The position numbers and the translations under genes were made by a program. Positions 37,291-46,828 of a stretch of DNA of 64,000 nt are shown here, piece by piece. The notes below the pieces were generated by a model, which searched no databases, had not been told where the DNA came from, and saw only the letters and a list, made by a program, of their open reading frames with translations. This DNA is from Microbulbifer thermotolerans (GTDB lineage Bacteria > Pseudomonadota > Gammaproteobacteria > Pseudomonadales > Cellvibrionaceae). Location of the stretch: the NCBI RefSeq assembly GCF_900112305.1, contig NZ_FOKT01000006.1, positions 1 to 64,000 on the forward strand. Direction: 5' to 3'. Within the stretch, counting starts at the first letter, position 1; each line of letters begins with the position of its first letter.

Positions 37291-38247
37291 CTATCCAATC
37301 CATAACAGTGCCCCCGCGGTGACCAGCAAATTGAGCAGAGAGAGCGGCAGCATCACTTTCCAGCCGAATTGCATCAGCTGGTCGTAGCGGGGGCGCGGCA
37401 GGGCGGCGCGCAGAAGAATAAACAGCAGTACCAGGAACGCGGTTTTCAGGGAAAACCAGACCAGCGGTGGCAGCCAGGGACCCAACCAGCCGCCCAGAAA
37501 TAGTGTGGTGATCAGGGCGGAAATCAGAATGACAGACAGGTATTCACCGACAAAAAAGATCCCGAACTTCATGCCGGAGTACTCAGTGTGAAAGCCGGCG
37601 GTCAGTTCGTGCTCCGCTTCCGGGAGGTCGAAAGGCAGGCGGTGGCTTTCGGCAATTCCGGCGATAAAAAATACAACGAATCCGATAAACTGGGGCAGCA
37701 GGTACCAGCCGTCCTGTTGTGCTGAGACAATTTCGCGCAAGTTAAAGCTCCCGGAGAGCATCACCACGCCCATCAGGCTCAGCCCCATAAAAACTTCGTA
37801 GGAAACTGTTTGCGCAGCGGCGCGCAGGCCGCCTAACAGTGCGTATTTGTTGTTAGACGCATAGCCGCCGAGGATCACGCTGTAGACTGCCATGGAAGAC
37901 ATGGCGAGGATAAACAGGAGGCCGATATTTAGATCGATGACACCGATGGTGGGGGATATTGGCAGTACTGCGAAGGAAAGCAGCATGGTGGCCATTACCA
38001 CCGCTGGGGCGAGTATAAATACGGGGACATCGGCGAAACGGGGGACAAAGTCCTCTTTGAAAAACAGTTTGATCATGTCCGCCACCACCTGCAGCAGGCC
38101 AAAGGGGCCTACCCGGTTGGGGCCCGGCCTGTCCTGCCACAGGCCCAGCAGGCGCCGCTCACCCCAGGTCAGCAGGGCAGCCAGTAGTACTGCGGCCGCC
38201 AGTATGCCGAAGATATTCAGTAGCGTGATCCATATTGGAACTGTCAT
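37291..38247 (-). CDS. nuoH: NADH-quinone oxidoreductase subunit H
   Basis: This 318-aa membrane subunit joins the membrane arm to the peripheral arm and forms much of the quinone chamber. It shows [14 protein letters not shown] in the first loop and [20 protein letters not shown] in the conserved acidic loop, both diagnostic. About eight transmembrane helices are visible. The start codon overlaps the nuoG stop by 4 bp. Confidence 0.96.
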   Translation of the reverse strand: MTVPIWITLLNIFGILAAAVLLAALLTWGERRLLGLWQDRPGPNRVGPFGLLQVVADMIKLFFKEDFVPRFADVPVFILAPAVVMATMLLSFAVLPISPTIGVIDLNIGLLFILAMSSMAVYSVILGGYASNNKYALLGGLRAAAQTVSYEVFMGLSLMGVVMLSGSFNLREIVSAQQDGWYLLPQFIGFVVFFIAGIAESHRLPFDLPEAEHELTAGFHTEYSGMKFGIFFVGEYLSVILISALITTLFLGGWLGPWLPPLVWFSLKTAFLVLLFILLRAALPRPRYDQLMQFGWKVMLPLSLLNLLVTAGALLWIG

Positions 38248-41072
38248 GGTGTTTCTCCCGGTTCGCGGTCGCTGCGGCGTTCCAGCTGTGCGGGAGCGGG
38301 CAACAGTGCTGCCAGGGTTTCCAGGCCCGGCAATCCGGAAGGCACACCCACCGTGCCGGGTGGCTGTGCATCGCTGATGCGGATCTCCACGGTGTGGGAT
38401 TCACCGCCCAGCTGCAATTGCCCAATGTCCCCAGCTGTGACATCGAGCCTCTGGGCGTCTTCGCGGCTGATCTGTGCAAAGGGAATGTCGGTGACGCTTG
38501 CGATGGCTGCGGCGCCCACACTGAGCTCACCGGAGCCGAATAGCCGGTAGAGGGGAACGGCGGTCAGTGTTTTACTGGTTTTTGCGGGCACCGATGCTGC
38601 TAATTGCCATTCGGGGAGTGGTTGCGGTTGTCGCCGGATAGGGACGCTGCCCCTGACACCCAGGCGGTGGCCATTGATTTCCTGCTGAAATTTGATAATC
38701 GATTGATTTGAGTTCCAGCCTGGCGACCAGATATGGGCGGAGAGCGGTGTCATCGCCGGGCTTTGGATGCCCTCCATACTGAAAGTCATAGGGGCGTCTG
38801 GGTCCGGGTGTGGTGGAAGTTCGGCCACCTGCGCTTTGGCGCCCAGCGCGGTGCGCCCGCTGTAGCGGTGGCTTTGCCGCGCAATTTTGAGCCCGTTGAG
38901 GCGGTAGTTTTCGTCGGGGCCGATTTTCTCCAAGACTTCGAACTGGTGAAAATTTGCGGCGAGTGCTTCGCTCAGGTCCATGCTGTGCCTCCAGGCGGCG
39001 ATGGTCGCCAGTTGCGGGGATTTCTGTTTGCAGAAATTCGCTGCATCCACCAGCCAACGCCAGCTTTCCTGAATATAGCTGGCCCCTTCACAAACGGCGT
39101 AAAAGCGCTGAGCGGTACCCTGGCTATTAATATAGGTACCCTGACTCTCCGCCGTGGCTGCGGCGGGGAAAATCAAATCCGCGTGTCGCGCGGTGTTATT
39201 GAGCAGGGTGTCGATCAGGATGACGGCATCGGCACTGTTGAAAATCCGTTCGACAGTGTGGCGGTCGGCGCGGCGGTAGAGGTCGTTTTCCAGCACGATC
39301 AGTGTGCACGGCGTGCCGCTGTGTATTTCTAGGGTGTGTGCCAGCTGTTCCAGATCCCCTTCCCCCGCTGGGAAAAATTGTGTCAGCCCGAGGCTGTTGA
39401 CTTCTGGACAGGCCAGGTACAAGGAGCAGGGGGAGGAAGAGGTATCTGCCAGAGTGGCGGCGATTTTTCCGGCGCAGTGGATAATGTCACTGCTTCTGCT
39501 CCCACAGCCGGAGATGATCAGCGGATTTTCCGCCTGCCGAAGGGTGTTCGCCACTTGCTCCACCTGTGCGCGGCAGTCTGGGGCAAGTTTCCGTGCACCG
39601 GTATCGTCCCCCAGAATCAGTTGCGCGATGCTGTCGGCAAAGAGCGCGGTTTGTTCCGGTGTGCCGAGCAGTGTGGCACTGGTGATATCCGCGAGCCGAG
39701 GTTTTTCCAACCCGATAAAAAAAATGGGACTGGCTTCGACGCGCAGCTGGCGTACCGAGGCGTCCTGCCAAAGGGGAATCTGCAGTTGCTGTGCCTGCCG
39801 CTTTTGTCGGTTGCGTGCTGCCTGGCGCACTGCCAGTGCGACGCGCGGCGCGGTGTTGTCTATGTCTTCACCGAGAATCAATATGGCGTCTGCGCTCTCG
39901 ATTTCCGGTGTGGTGGGGCAGTGAATGCGCGCGTCCCGCTGCGTTCTGTCCACCAGTTGTAGCAGTTGCAGGTCCCGCGCAGAAAGGCCGCTAAAAAAGT
40001 TGTTTTTTCCCACCAGCTCCCGGAGTGCAAAGTTGTTTTCCAGTGAGCTGCGAGGTGATCCTATGCCGATAAGGCGGCGCCGGCCCTGTTGGACCTCTGC
40101 GAGGTGCCGGGCCAGATGTTTAACCGCGGGTTCCGGGTGTATTTCGCCGTGGATTCTTTCCCCCGGTGCCGCAGTGGAGCTGATGATATTTTTTTCGCAC
40201 GCGACCAAAACATTTTTGATGCGCTTTTCGCTGTTGACATAATCGTATCCAAAGCGACCGCGGTCGCAGAGGAAATAGCCGTTGATATCGCGGTTGTAGA
40301 GATTGACCACCCGGCGCAGTATCGGATCTTTTCCATTACCGGGGGCGCGCGCGCCGGGTGCGGTATTGCAGCCCACCGCGCAGTGTTCGCAGACCGAGGG
40401 CGCCGATTGCAGATCCCACTTGCGCACAAAGTGTTTGCTGAAGGTTTTGTCAGTAAAGACCCCAGTAGGGCAGACTTCCACCAGGTTGCCGCTGAAGCCG
40501 TTTTCCAGTAAACCATCTTCATGGCGGCCAAAGTAGACCTGGTTATTTCGCGCCAGAGGCTGTAGATCTGTGCCTCCGGCGTAGTCGCGGTAAAAGCGTG
40601 TACAGCGGTAGCAGGCAATACAGCGATTCATTTCGTGGTTGATAAAGGGGCCCAGGTACTGATTGCGGTGGGTGCGTTTACGGCCGCGGAATCGGCGCAT
40701 GGTATGGCCGCTCATCTCGGTCATATCCTGCAGGTGACACTCGCCGCCCTCTTCGCAGACAGGGCAGTCGTGGGGGTGGTTGGTCATCAGGTTTTCGATA
40801 ATGCCGCCACGGAATTGGCGCGCGCGCGTTGCGTCGACACTGTAAATACCGCCTTCCCTGACCTGGGTCATGCAGCTCATAACCAGACGGCCGTGCTTGT
40901 CATCGGTGTTTTTGTATTCGATCACTGCACACTGGCGGCAGGCACCAACAGATCCCATCGCCGGATGCCAGCAGAAGTAGGGCAGGTTTATTCCGGCTGT
41001 GAGGCAGACGCTGAGCAGGTTTTCTTGTTCTTCTGCTTGATAGTTTTTGCCGTCGATTGTGATGGTAGGCAT
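38244..41072 (-). CDS. nuoG: NADH-quinone oxidoreductase subunit G
   Basis: This 942-aa large peripheral-arm subunit has an N-terminal 2Fe-2S ferredoxin fold (C34, then GACRQC, C66 region), a His/Cys cluster ([12 protein letters not shown]), a 4Fe-4S motif (CIACYRC...CPTG) and an additional CEHCAVGC motif that probably holds the N7 cluster found in some bacteria. A molybdopterin-oxidoreductase-like domain without cofactor function fills residues about 220-800. Length fits E. coli-type NuoG (about 908). It is separated from nuoF by 56 bp. Confidence 0.96.
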   Translation of the reverse strand: MPTITIDGKNYQAEEQENLLSVCLTAGINLPYFCWHPAMGSVGACRQCAVIEYKNTDDKHGRLVMSCMTQVREGGIYSVDATRARQFRGGIIENLMTNHPHDCPVCEEGGECHLQDMTEMSGHTMRRFRGRKRTHRNQYLGPFINHEMNRCIACYRCTRFYRDYAGGTDLQPLARNNQVYFGRHEDGLLENGFSGNLVEVCPTGVFTDKTFSKHFVRKWDLQSAPSVCEHCAVGCNTAPGARAPGNGKDPILRRVVNLYNRDINGYFLCDRGRFGYDYVNSEKRIKNVLVACEKNIISSTAAPGERIHGEIHPEPAVKHLARHLAEVQQGRRRLIGIGSPRSSLENNFALRELVGKNNFFSGLSARDLQLLQLVDRTQRDARIHCPTTPEIESADAILILGEDIDNTAPRVALAVRQAARNRQKRQAQQLQIPLWQDASVRQLRVEASPIFFIGLEKPRLADITSATLLGTPEQTALFADSIAQLILGDDTGARKLAPDCRAQVEQVANTLRQAENPLIISGCGSRSSDIIHCAGKIAATLADTSSSPCSLYLACPEVNSLGLTQFFPAGEGDLEQLAHTLEIHSGTPCTLIVLENDLYRRADRHTVERIFNSADAVILIDTLLNNTARHADLIFPAAATAESQGTYINSQGTAQRFYAVCEGASYIQESWRWLVDAANFCKQKSPQLATIAAWRHSMDLSEALAANFHQFEVLEKIGPDENYRLNGLKIARQSHRYSGRTALGAKAQVAELPPHPDPDAPMTFSMEGIQSPAMTPLSAHIWSPGWNSNQSIIKFQQEINGHRLGVRGSVPIRRQPQPLPEWQLAASVPAKTSKTLTAVPLYRLFGSGELSVGAAAIASVTDIPFAQISREDAQRLDVTAGDIGQLQLGGESHTVEIRISDAQPPGTVGVPSGLPGLETLAALLPAPAQLERRSDREPGETP

Positions 41073-41128
41073 AGCTTATCCGTTTTTTTATGGTTCCTTC
41101 TGCTCGCACAGATTGCGGGCATGGCTCT

Positions 41129-42415
41129 CTACCGGTAAGGGCAGCGCCCTTTTCTGATGTGATCGATAAAGTCCTCTTCAAACAGGCGCAGTGCGCTTTG
41201 TAGGGGCTCGGCGGCACCGGGGGCCAGAGCGCAGAAGGTATTGCCGGGGCCCATGCGTGCCACCTGTTCCTGCAGCAGATCCAGATCCTCCGGTGTCCCA
41301 CTGCCGTTTTCGATTCGGGTCAGAATTTCCACCACCCAGGGCAGACCGTCGCGGCAGGGGGTGCACCAGCCGCAGGATTCCCGGGCAAAAAACTGACTCA
41401 AATTCAGGACAAGCCCCACTGGGCAGGTGTGGTCGTCCAGTACGATGATGGTGCCGGTCCCCATGCGGCTGCCCGCCTTGGCGATTGCGTCATAGTCCAT
41501 CGGCAGGTCCAGATCTGTGGGGCCGAGAAAATCCGTGGAACCACCGCCGGGGAGGAAGCCTTTGAGTTTCAGTCCATCGCGCATGCCGCCGGCGTGTTCT
41601 TCAATGATTTCCCGGATGGGTGTACCCATGGGCAATTCCCAGGTGCCCGGTTTGTTGACCTTGCCGCTGACTCCGAACAGTTTGCTGCCCGCGTCCTGGC
41701 AGCGGCCGAGGCTTTTGTACCATTCGCTGCCAAGTTCGATCAGGTGGGGAATATTGCAAAGTGTTTCCACATTGTTGACGACGGTGGGTTTACCCCAGAG
41801 GCCGCTGACCTGGGGAAAAGGCGGTTTTGCCCGTGGGATGGCCCGCCTTCCCTCCAAGGCGTTGAGCAGGGCAGTTTCTTCACCGCAGATATAATTACCG
41901 GCGCTGCGGTGCAGATAAATTTCCAAGCTGTAACCGCTGTTGAGAATGTCCGGCCCGATAAGGCCGGCCTGTCTGGCTTCGTTTATCGCTTGTTCCAGGC
42001 GTACCGCTGCCAGGTGGTATTCGCCGCGGATAAAAATATAGGCGGTGCGCGCTTCTATGGCGTAGGCGGCGATGGCCATGCCCTCGATCAGCAGGTGAGG
42101 GTTTTGCTCCATCAGTAGCCGGTCCTTGAAGGTGCCCGGCTCCATTTCGTCTGCATTGCACACCAGATATTTGACCGCGGGGCTGCCCTTTCCCCGGGGG
42201 ACGAAGCTCCATTTAAGCCCTGTGTTGAAACCGGCACCGCCGCGGCCGCGCAGTCCGCTTTTCTGAACCAGCTCGACAATATCTTCCGGTGCCATGCCCA
42301 GGGCTTTTCTCCAGCCGCTGTAGCCGCCGTTATCCTGGTAGCGCTCGATATCCGGTGGTTTATGCTGCGGGCATATGTTTTTGGTCAACGGCTTAGTCAG
42401 TGTCTGGTCCGGCAT
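41129..42415 (-). CDS. nuoF: NADH-quinone oxidoreductase subunit F, NADH/FMN-binding
   Basis: This 428-aa subunit oxidises NADH through FMN and the N3 4Fe-4S cluster. GLRGRGGAGFNTGLKW is the glycine-rich NADH-binding loop, CNADEMEPGTFKDR helps bind FMN, and ESCGWCTPCRDG near residue 350 with a later cysteine (NTFCAL) coordinates the cluster. The start overlaps the end of nuoE by 23 bp, suggesting translational coupling of the NADH-dehydrogenase module. Confidence 0.96.
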   Translation of the reverse strand: MPDQTLTKPLTKNICPQHKPPDIERYQDNGGYSGWRKALGMAPEDIVELVQKSGLRGRGGAGFNTGLKWSFVPRGKGSPAVKYLVCNADEMEPGTFKDRLLMEQNPHLLIEGMAIAAYAIEARTAYIFIRGEYHLAAVRLEQAINEARQAGLIGPDILNSGYSLEIYLHRSAGNYICGEETALLNALEGRRAIPRAKPPFPQVSGLWGKPTVVNNVETLCNIPHLIELGSEWYKSLGRCQDAGSKLFGVSGKVNKPGTWELPMGTPIREIIEEHAGGMRDGLKLKGFLPGGGSTDFLGPTDLDLPMDYDAIAKAGSRMGTGTIIVLDDHTCPVGLVLNLSQFFARESCGWCTPCRDGLPWVVEILTRIENGSGTPEDLDLLQEQVARMGPGNTFCALAPGAAEPLQSALRLFEEDFIDHIRKGRCPYR

Positions 42416-42980
42416 GGCAGGAGCCTTTCGCGCGATGGGTTTTGATTTTGTTGTCGAGAATTTCGTCCACTGTGGCTTCTGTGAGATGGCGGTGCATCTC
42501 TCCGTTGATCATCATTACCGGCGCGTTGTCGCAGTCGCCGAGGCAGGGGGTTTCCAATAAGGTGAAAAGCCCGTCTGCCGTGATTTCTCCTGGCTTGATA
42601 CGCAACTTCTCCTGGATTTTTTTCTGCAGGTGGGCGCACCCCATAATCCAGCAGCTGGCGCTTTTGCACAGAAGAATCACTTCTCGGCCCACTGGCTGGC
42701 GAAATATCAGTTGGAAATAGGTGGCGACACTTTCCAGTTGCGCCACTGGAATGTCCAAATAGGCAGAGACCGCCCGCAGACTTTCGTCGGAAACCCAGCC
42801 GCGGTGTTTCTGCACTATACGCAGTGCTTCCAGGCCCACAGAGGCCTTGTCCTCGTAGTGGGCGAACTCGCGTTCAATCTCGGCTTTTTCCGCATCACTT
42901 AAGCTGGCCTTGTGAATGTCTTCGCCCGCCTTGTTTTGCTCCATTACTGCTATGACTTCCGCTTCAAAAGTGCTGGACAT
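42393..42980 (-). CDS. nuoE: NADH-quinone oxidoreductase subunit E, 2Fe-2S
   Basis: This 195-aa thioredoxin-like ferredoxin subunit has a helical N-terminus (to about 90) and a 2Fe-2S fold. Cluster N1a ligands are in CKSASC and, about 35 residues on, CLGDC. It is slightly longer than the usual 165-180 residues because of an N-terminal Lys/Glu/Asp-rich extension. A 99-bp gap separates it from nuoCD. Confidence 0.95.
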   Translation of the reverse strand: MSSTFEAEVIAVMEQNKAGEDIHKASLSDAEKAEIEREFAHYEDKASVGLEALRIVQKHRGWVSDESLRAVSAYLDIPVAQLESVATYFQLIFRQPVGREVILLCKSASCWIMGCAHLQKKIQEKLRIKPGEITADGLFTLLETPCLGDCDNAPVMMINGEMHRHLTEATVDEILDNKIKTHRAKGSCHAGPDTD

Positions 42981-43079
42981 AGGTTATTCCCGATAATTTG
43001 GGAACCGCTGATAGGTTTGCTTGATTGCCCTGTGCCACAAGCCGTCATCGCGTTCGCGTGCATTCATCAGCGCGCCCTG

Positions 43080-44885
43080 CTACCGGTCCACATCTGCCAT
43101 CACAAAATCGATACTGGCGATGATAGCGATCAGATCCGCCACCAATAGGCCGCGCGCCATCAGTGGAATCATCTGTAAGTGGGGGAAAGAGGGCGTGCGG
43201 ATTCGGGTACGATAGGCGCAATTTCCGCCATCGCTAATAATTTGGTAGCTGTTCACTCCCTTGGTGGCTTCCACCGGATAACAGACTTCACCCGGCGGCA
43301 TTACCGGCCCCCAGCTGTTGTTGACGAAGTGCTGTATCAACGTCTCTATGTCGTGCATGGTGCGCGACTTGCGCGGGGGGGTGGTAAGGGGATGATCGGA
43401 TTTGTAGGGGCCGGGGGGCATATTGTCGAGGCACTGGCGGATAATCCGCAGACTCTGCCAGATTTCCTCGACACGAACCCGGCAGCGGTCGAAACAGTCG
43501 CCGCCGTCGAAACAGGGGATATCAAACTCAAATTGATCGTAGCCACTGTAGGGGCGGCGCTTGCGCAGGTCCCACTCTAGTCCTGTGGCGCGCAGGCCGG
43601 GGCCGGTGACGCCCCACTCCAGTGCTTCTTGTGTGTTGTAGACGCCGATGCCACGGGTGCGTTTTTGCAACAGCTTGTTTTTCAGCACCATGCCCTCGTA
43701 CTCGCGCAGCCGTTTTGGCATATAGTCGAGGAATTCTCGTACCAGCTTGTCCCAGCCGCGGGGCAGATCCTGCGCTACACCGCCGATTCGGAACCAGGCC
43801 GGATGCATACGCCCGCCGGTGATCGCTTCGATAATGCCGAAAAGTTTTTCCCGGTCGACGAACATGTAGAAGACGGGTGACATCTGCCCCACGTCTTGGG
43901 CAAAGGTGCCGTAGAACACTAGATGGCTGGCAATGCGGAATAGTTCGCACAGCATTACCCGAATCACCTGTGCGCGAGATGGGACCGGAATTCCCGCCAG
44001 TTGCTCCAGCGCCAACACGTAGGGCAGATTGTTCATTACGCCGCCCAGATAATCGATACGGTCGGTGTAGGGCATAAAAGTGTGCCAAGCCTGACGCTCG
44101 GCCATTTTTTCCGCGCCGCGATGGTGGTAGCCGATGTCTGGCACGGCGTCGATAATGCGCTCGCCGTCCAGTTGCAGTGCGACGCGAAAAACTCCGTGCA
44201 CACTGGGATGATTGGGCCCCAGATTCAAAAACATGAATTCCGCGCTGTCGCTGGCGCGGGCCATACCCCACTCCTCGGGCTTGAATCGCAGCGCTTCTTG
44301 TTCCTGGCGCTGTTTTTCCGCTGTTAGTTTGAAAGGGTCTACTTCAGTGGCACGGGCGTGGTGGTCTTTGCGCAGCGGGTGTCCCAGCCAGGTCGAAGGC
44401 ATCAGGATCCGGCGCAGATTCGGATGCCCAATAAACTCGATGCCGAACAGGTCCCAGATTTCCCGCTCGTACCAGTTGGCGCTGGTCCACACGCTGGTGG
44501 CGGATGGGGCGGACAAATGCGATGCTGGAAGCGCCAATTTAATGCGGATAAACAGATCCCGCTGCACGGAAAGCAGTTGGTAGACCAGGGTGAAATCACT
44601 TTTAGGCTGCTCGGATTCTCCCTTGCCGCGGTTGATCCGCAGCCGTTCGTCGATGGCGGTCAGGTCGTAAAGCATTGCGAACGGGTGGGAAATTTCCGCT
44701 TTCAGAAAGCGCAGCAGCGGCAGCAGTGAGCGGCTATCCGTCCACAGCGTCGGCATATCGGGGCAGTCCGGTTGCAGCCAGTATTTGTTATGCCGGTATT
44801 GGCTGCGCAGGTCACCGATAAAACTTTTGGCCGCCGCACGGTAGGGTGTCGGGCTGTAAACACTGTTGGCGATGACGCTGTTCAT
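43080..44885 (-). CDS. nuoC: Fused NADH-quinone oxidoreductase subunit C/D
   Basis: This 601-aa fusion is the arrangement of E. coli and many gammaproteobacteria (nuoCD). The NuoC part (about 1-200) has [19 protein letters not shown]. The NuoD part has [16 protein letters not shown] and [11 protein letters not shown], the quinone-site histidine region, and ends FVMADVDR. The NuoD part is related to NiFe-hydrogenase large subunits but lacks the nickel ligands. It docks against NuoB and NuoH to form the quinone pocket. Confidence 0.96.
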   Translation of the reverse strand: MNSVIANSVYSPTPYRAAAKSFIGDLRSQYRHNKYWLQPDCPDMPTLWTDSRSLLPLLRFLKAEISHPFAMLYDLTAIDERLRINRGKGESEQPKSDFTLVYQLLSVQRDLFIRIKLALPASHLSAPSATSVWTSANWYEREIWDLFGIEFIGHPNLRRILMPSTWLGHPLRKDHHARATEVDPFKLTAEKQRQEQEALRFKPEEWGMARASDSAEFMFLNLGPNHPSVHGVFRVALQLDGERIIDAVPDIGYHHRGAEKMAERQAWHTFMPYTDRIDYLGGVMNNLPYVLALEQLAGIPVPSRAQVIRVMLCELFRIASHLVFYGTFAQDVGQMSPVFYMFVDREKLFGIIEAITGGRMHPAWFRIGGVAQDLPRGWDKLVREFLDYMPKRLREYEGMVLKNKLLQKRTRGIGVYNTQEALEWGVTGPGLRATGLEWDLRKRRPYSGYDQFEFDIPCFDGGDCFDRCRVRVEEIWQSLRIIRQCLDNMPPGPYKSDHPLTTPPRKSRTMHDIETLIQHFVNNSWGPVMPPGEVCYPVEATKGVNSYQIISDGGNCAYRTRIRTPSFPHLQMIPLMARGLLVADLIAIIASIDFVMADVDR

Positions 44886-44930
44886 AATTTTTCTCCCCCT
44901 TTCGGGAGGGCAAGCGCGGGCTTGCAGTGC

Positions 44931-45578
44931 TCAAACGGTATCGGGTGACCGCAGTTTGTCTGCCGCCATGCGTTTTTCACGGTTTTCGTCGCGCAGGCTG
45001 GGTTTTGGAATCCGGCGCACCCCCTGATCTTCCACCACCCAGCTGATGGGGCGGCGCTCCGTGGCCACCTGTTTTTGCAGTAGGGTCAGCCCTTGCATCA
45101 ATGCCTCCGGGCGCGGCGGGCAGCCGGGCACGTAGACGTCAACGGGGAGAAAACGGTCTACGCCCTGCACCACACTGTAGATGTCGTACATGCCGCCGGA
45201 ATTGGCGCAGGAGCCCATGGATATCACCCAGCGCGGCTCCATCATTTGCTCATAGAGTCGCTGGATTACCGGCGCCATTTTGATAAATACGGTGCCGGAA
45301 ATGACGATAAGATCCGCTTGTCTCGGTGTGGCGCGGATCACTTCTGATCCAAAACGGGCGATGTCGTGCCGGCTGGTAAAGGCAGTGGCCATTTCCACAT
45401 AGCAGCAGGAAAGGCCAAAGTTAAAGGGCCAAAGTGAATTGGCTCTGCCCCAGGCCACCAGTTTTTCTAACTTGGTAAGCAGGATATTTTTTTTGATCTC
45501 TTCGGAAAAAATATCGTCCTGTGTCCGCCTGGCATCCACGGCGATCAGATTGTCCGCTTTGGTTAACTGCCAGCGCAT
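44931..45578 (-). CDS. nuoB: NADH-quinone oxidoreductase subunit B, N2 cluster
   Basis: This 215-aa subunit carries the terminal N2 4Fe-4S cluster that reduces quinone. The tandem cysteines LSCCYVEM, then MGSCANSGG and VPGCPPRPE provide the four ligands. An amphipathic N-terminal segment precedes the core. Unlike most nuo operons, 353 bp separate it from nuoA, and that gap contains a MITE-like element. Confidence 0.96.
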   Translation of the reverse strand: MRWQLTKADNLIAVDARRTQDDIFSEEIKKNILLTKLEKLVAWGRANSLWPFNFGLSCCYVEMATAFTSRHDIARFGSEVIRATPRQADLIVISGTVFIKMAPVIQRLYEQMMEPRWVISMGSCANSGGMYDIYSVVQGVDRFLPVDVYVPGCPPRPEALMQGLTLLQKQVATERRPISWVVEDQGVRRIPKPSLRDENREKRMAADKLRSPDTV

Positions 45579-45673
45579 AGGCTTTCCCTAAGAGGTTATT
45601 GTTGTCCTTTTCGTCGCTCTATGGGAGCCTTTGCCCCATACGCTCCTTGGACGTGAAGACGGTTAAAGGTTAG

Positions 45674-45886
45674 GGAACCTCTGATTAAGTCACTTTCTGG
45701 TGGCAGAGGCGCTTCGGGGGCGCATGTGAAGCTCAGGTGATAGGACGGGCATTTCGAAACCGTCGGATACAGGGATGTATCCGTCGGAGCTACAGGGAAG
45801 TACTCGTGCGTTTTCGAAATGTCCTTCCTATTGCCTGAGCGCCCCGGAAGCTACCATAGTGTCCACGCGAATTAATCAGAGGTTCC
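45674..45886. mobile_element. 213-bp MITE-like element inserted between nuoA and nuoB
   Basis: The ends are perfect 15-bp inverted repeats (GGAACCTCTGATTAA), flanked by a 4-bp direct repeat TTAG (45670-45673 and 45887-45890). Internal complementary blocks (CTCAGG-tg-ATAGGA with TCCTAT-tg-CCTGAG; CGGATAC with GTATCCG) let the whole element fold into a long hairpin. It encodes no protein. It differs from the copy at 55042 at one base of 213. A YTAR-type target with 4-bp duplication is typical of IS5-group transposases, which is a guess at the source of mobility. Confidence 0.9.
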
Positions 45887-45916
45887 TTAGATAAATACTC
45901 ACAATTTCATTGCAGC

Positions 45917-45942
45917 GTCCACGCGAATTAATTAGAGGTTCC
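45917..45942. mobile_element. Solo end fragment of the same element, forming the 3' end of nuoA
   Basis: These 26 bp match the right end of the adjacent element (GTCCACGCGAATTAAT, then AGAGGTTCC) with one change. On the minus strand the fragment encodes the last residues of NuoA (Asn-Leu, and part of the preceding Arg codon) and its TAA stop. It looks like the remnant of an older insertion whose other end is lost. Confidence 0.8.
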
Positions 45943-46345
45943 TTTGCTGTTTTCCGCCCCAATCCAGTGCGCCCAGGCGCCATAGATAGATCAGGCCGGC
46001 GAGGAGTATTACGATGAAAATAGCTGCTTCGATAAAACCCAGCAAACCGGTTTGCCGGAAAGCGATCGCCCAGCTGAACAGGTAGATAGCTTCCAGGTCG
46101 AAGACAATAAAGAGTATGGCCACCAGATAGTAGTTGATAGAAAGACGCACATGCGCGCTGCCCTGGGAGACAATACCGGATTCGAAAGGTTCATCCGTGG
46201 CGGCGTCCCGCCGCCGCTGGCCGAGGAAATACGACAGCCCTAACATCAGGGCGATGAGCGCGAGTACGGCAAATCCGTAGACGATCAGTGGCCATAAATG
46301 CTGCACTAGAGTGGCCGGGTCGAATTGGGTTGGTCGATTCAACAT
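45932..46345 (-). CDS. nuoA: NADH-quinone oxidoreductase subunit A
   Basis: This 137-aa membrane subunit has three helices and is the first gene of the complex I operon. The conserved loop PFESGIVSQGSAHVRLSINYY and the acidic second helix VFDLEAIYLFSWAIAF are diagnostic. GGGGAGAG lies just before the ATG. The last codons and stop fall inside a fragment of a mobile-element end, so the present C-terminus (GGKQQRNL) may differ from the ancestral one. Length remains normal for the family (about 120-147). Confidence 0.95.
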   Translation of the reverse strand: MLNRPTQFDPATLVQHLWPLIVYGFAVLALIALMLGLSYFLGQRRRDAATDEPFESGIVSQGSAHVRLSINYYLVAILFIVFDLEAIYLFSWAIAFRQTGLLGFIEAAIFIVILLAGLIYLWRLGALDWGGKQQRNL

Positions 46346-46691
46346 TTCTCTCCCCGATTTGCTGGAGGGTGCTGACCCTCTTTCGGTCGTACTGCGGCGT
46401 ATAAAAATCCCTGATCGATTTTGTCTGCGGAATTCAGATCAACCGCGGCAGAGGCTGATTTTTTATTGTTGGCGTAAAAATTTTGATGTGTGACGCAAGT
46501 ACGGAACACTGCCTGTTTTATAAATCTTTGCCGTGGAGAGTGCCAGTGAGCTAAAGGATCAATTACTTCTTAAGTAATGGGTTTATATGCGCGTTACTTC
46601 TGTAATATTGGGCGTCACCGCTTTCAGGTGGGCGTGGGAAGGGGGGGAAGGCATTTGGCAGCTGGTGTCGGGGAAAACAGAGAGTGAAGCG
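46346..46691. other. Non-coding region upstream of the nuo operon
   Basis: About 346 bp that should hold the nuo promoter, reading on the minus strand. Apart from the strong ribosome site before nuoA I see no convincing promoter or operator; the segment 46440-46600 is AT-rich. Short plus-strand frames here lack ribosome sites and recognisable products. Confidence 0.4.
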
Positions 46692-46737
46692 GTGACAACA
46701 AAAAAGGGGCCTGCGCCCCTTTTTTGCGAATTGTCAC
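46692..46737. terminator. Strong bidirectional rho-independent terminator for valS
   Basis: AGGGGC, a CTGC loop and GCCCCT, flanked by A-run and T-run (46700-46725), form a textbook terminator in both directions. An outer stem, GTGACAA (46692) with TTGTCAC (46731), extends the palindrome. It lies 90 bp beyond the valS stop on the minus strand and insulates valS from the nuo operon. Confidence 0.88.
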
Positions 46738-46741
46738 TGTT

Positions 46742-46828
46742 GAGAACCTCTGAAGCCGGAGAGGGCTTCGGGCGCTCAGTCACAGAATGACTTTTGCCGC
46801 CGGGATGTGAACCGATCAGAGGTTTCTC
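46742..46828. mobile_element. Short element with related terminal repeats at the valS 3' end
   Basis: About 87 bp running from GAGAACCTCTGA to TCAGAGGTTTCTC. The ends match the terminal repeat of the 213-bp elements in 9 to 10 positions, but the interior differs. The right end overlaps the TGA stop of valS (46827-46829). It may be a very short relative or an independent palindrome; the relation is uncertain. Confidence 0.45.
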
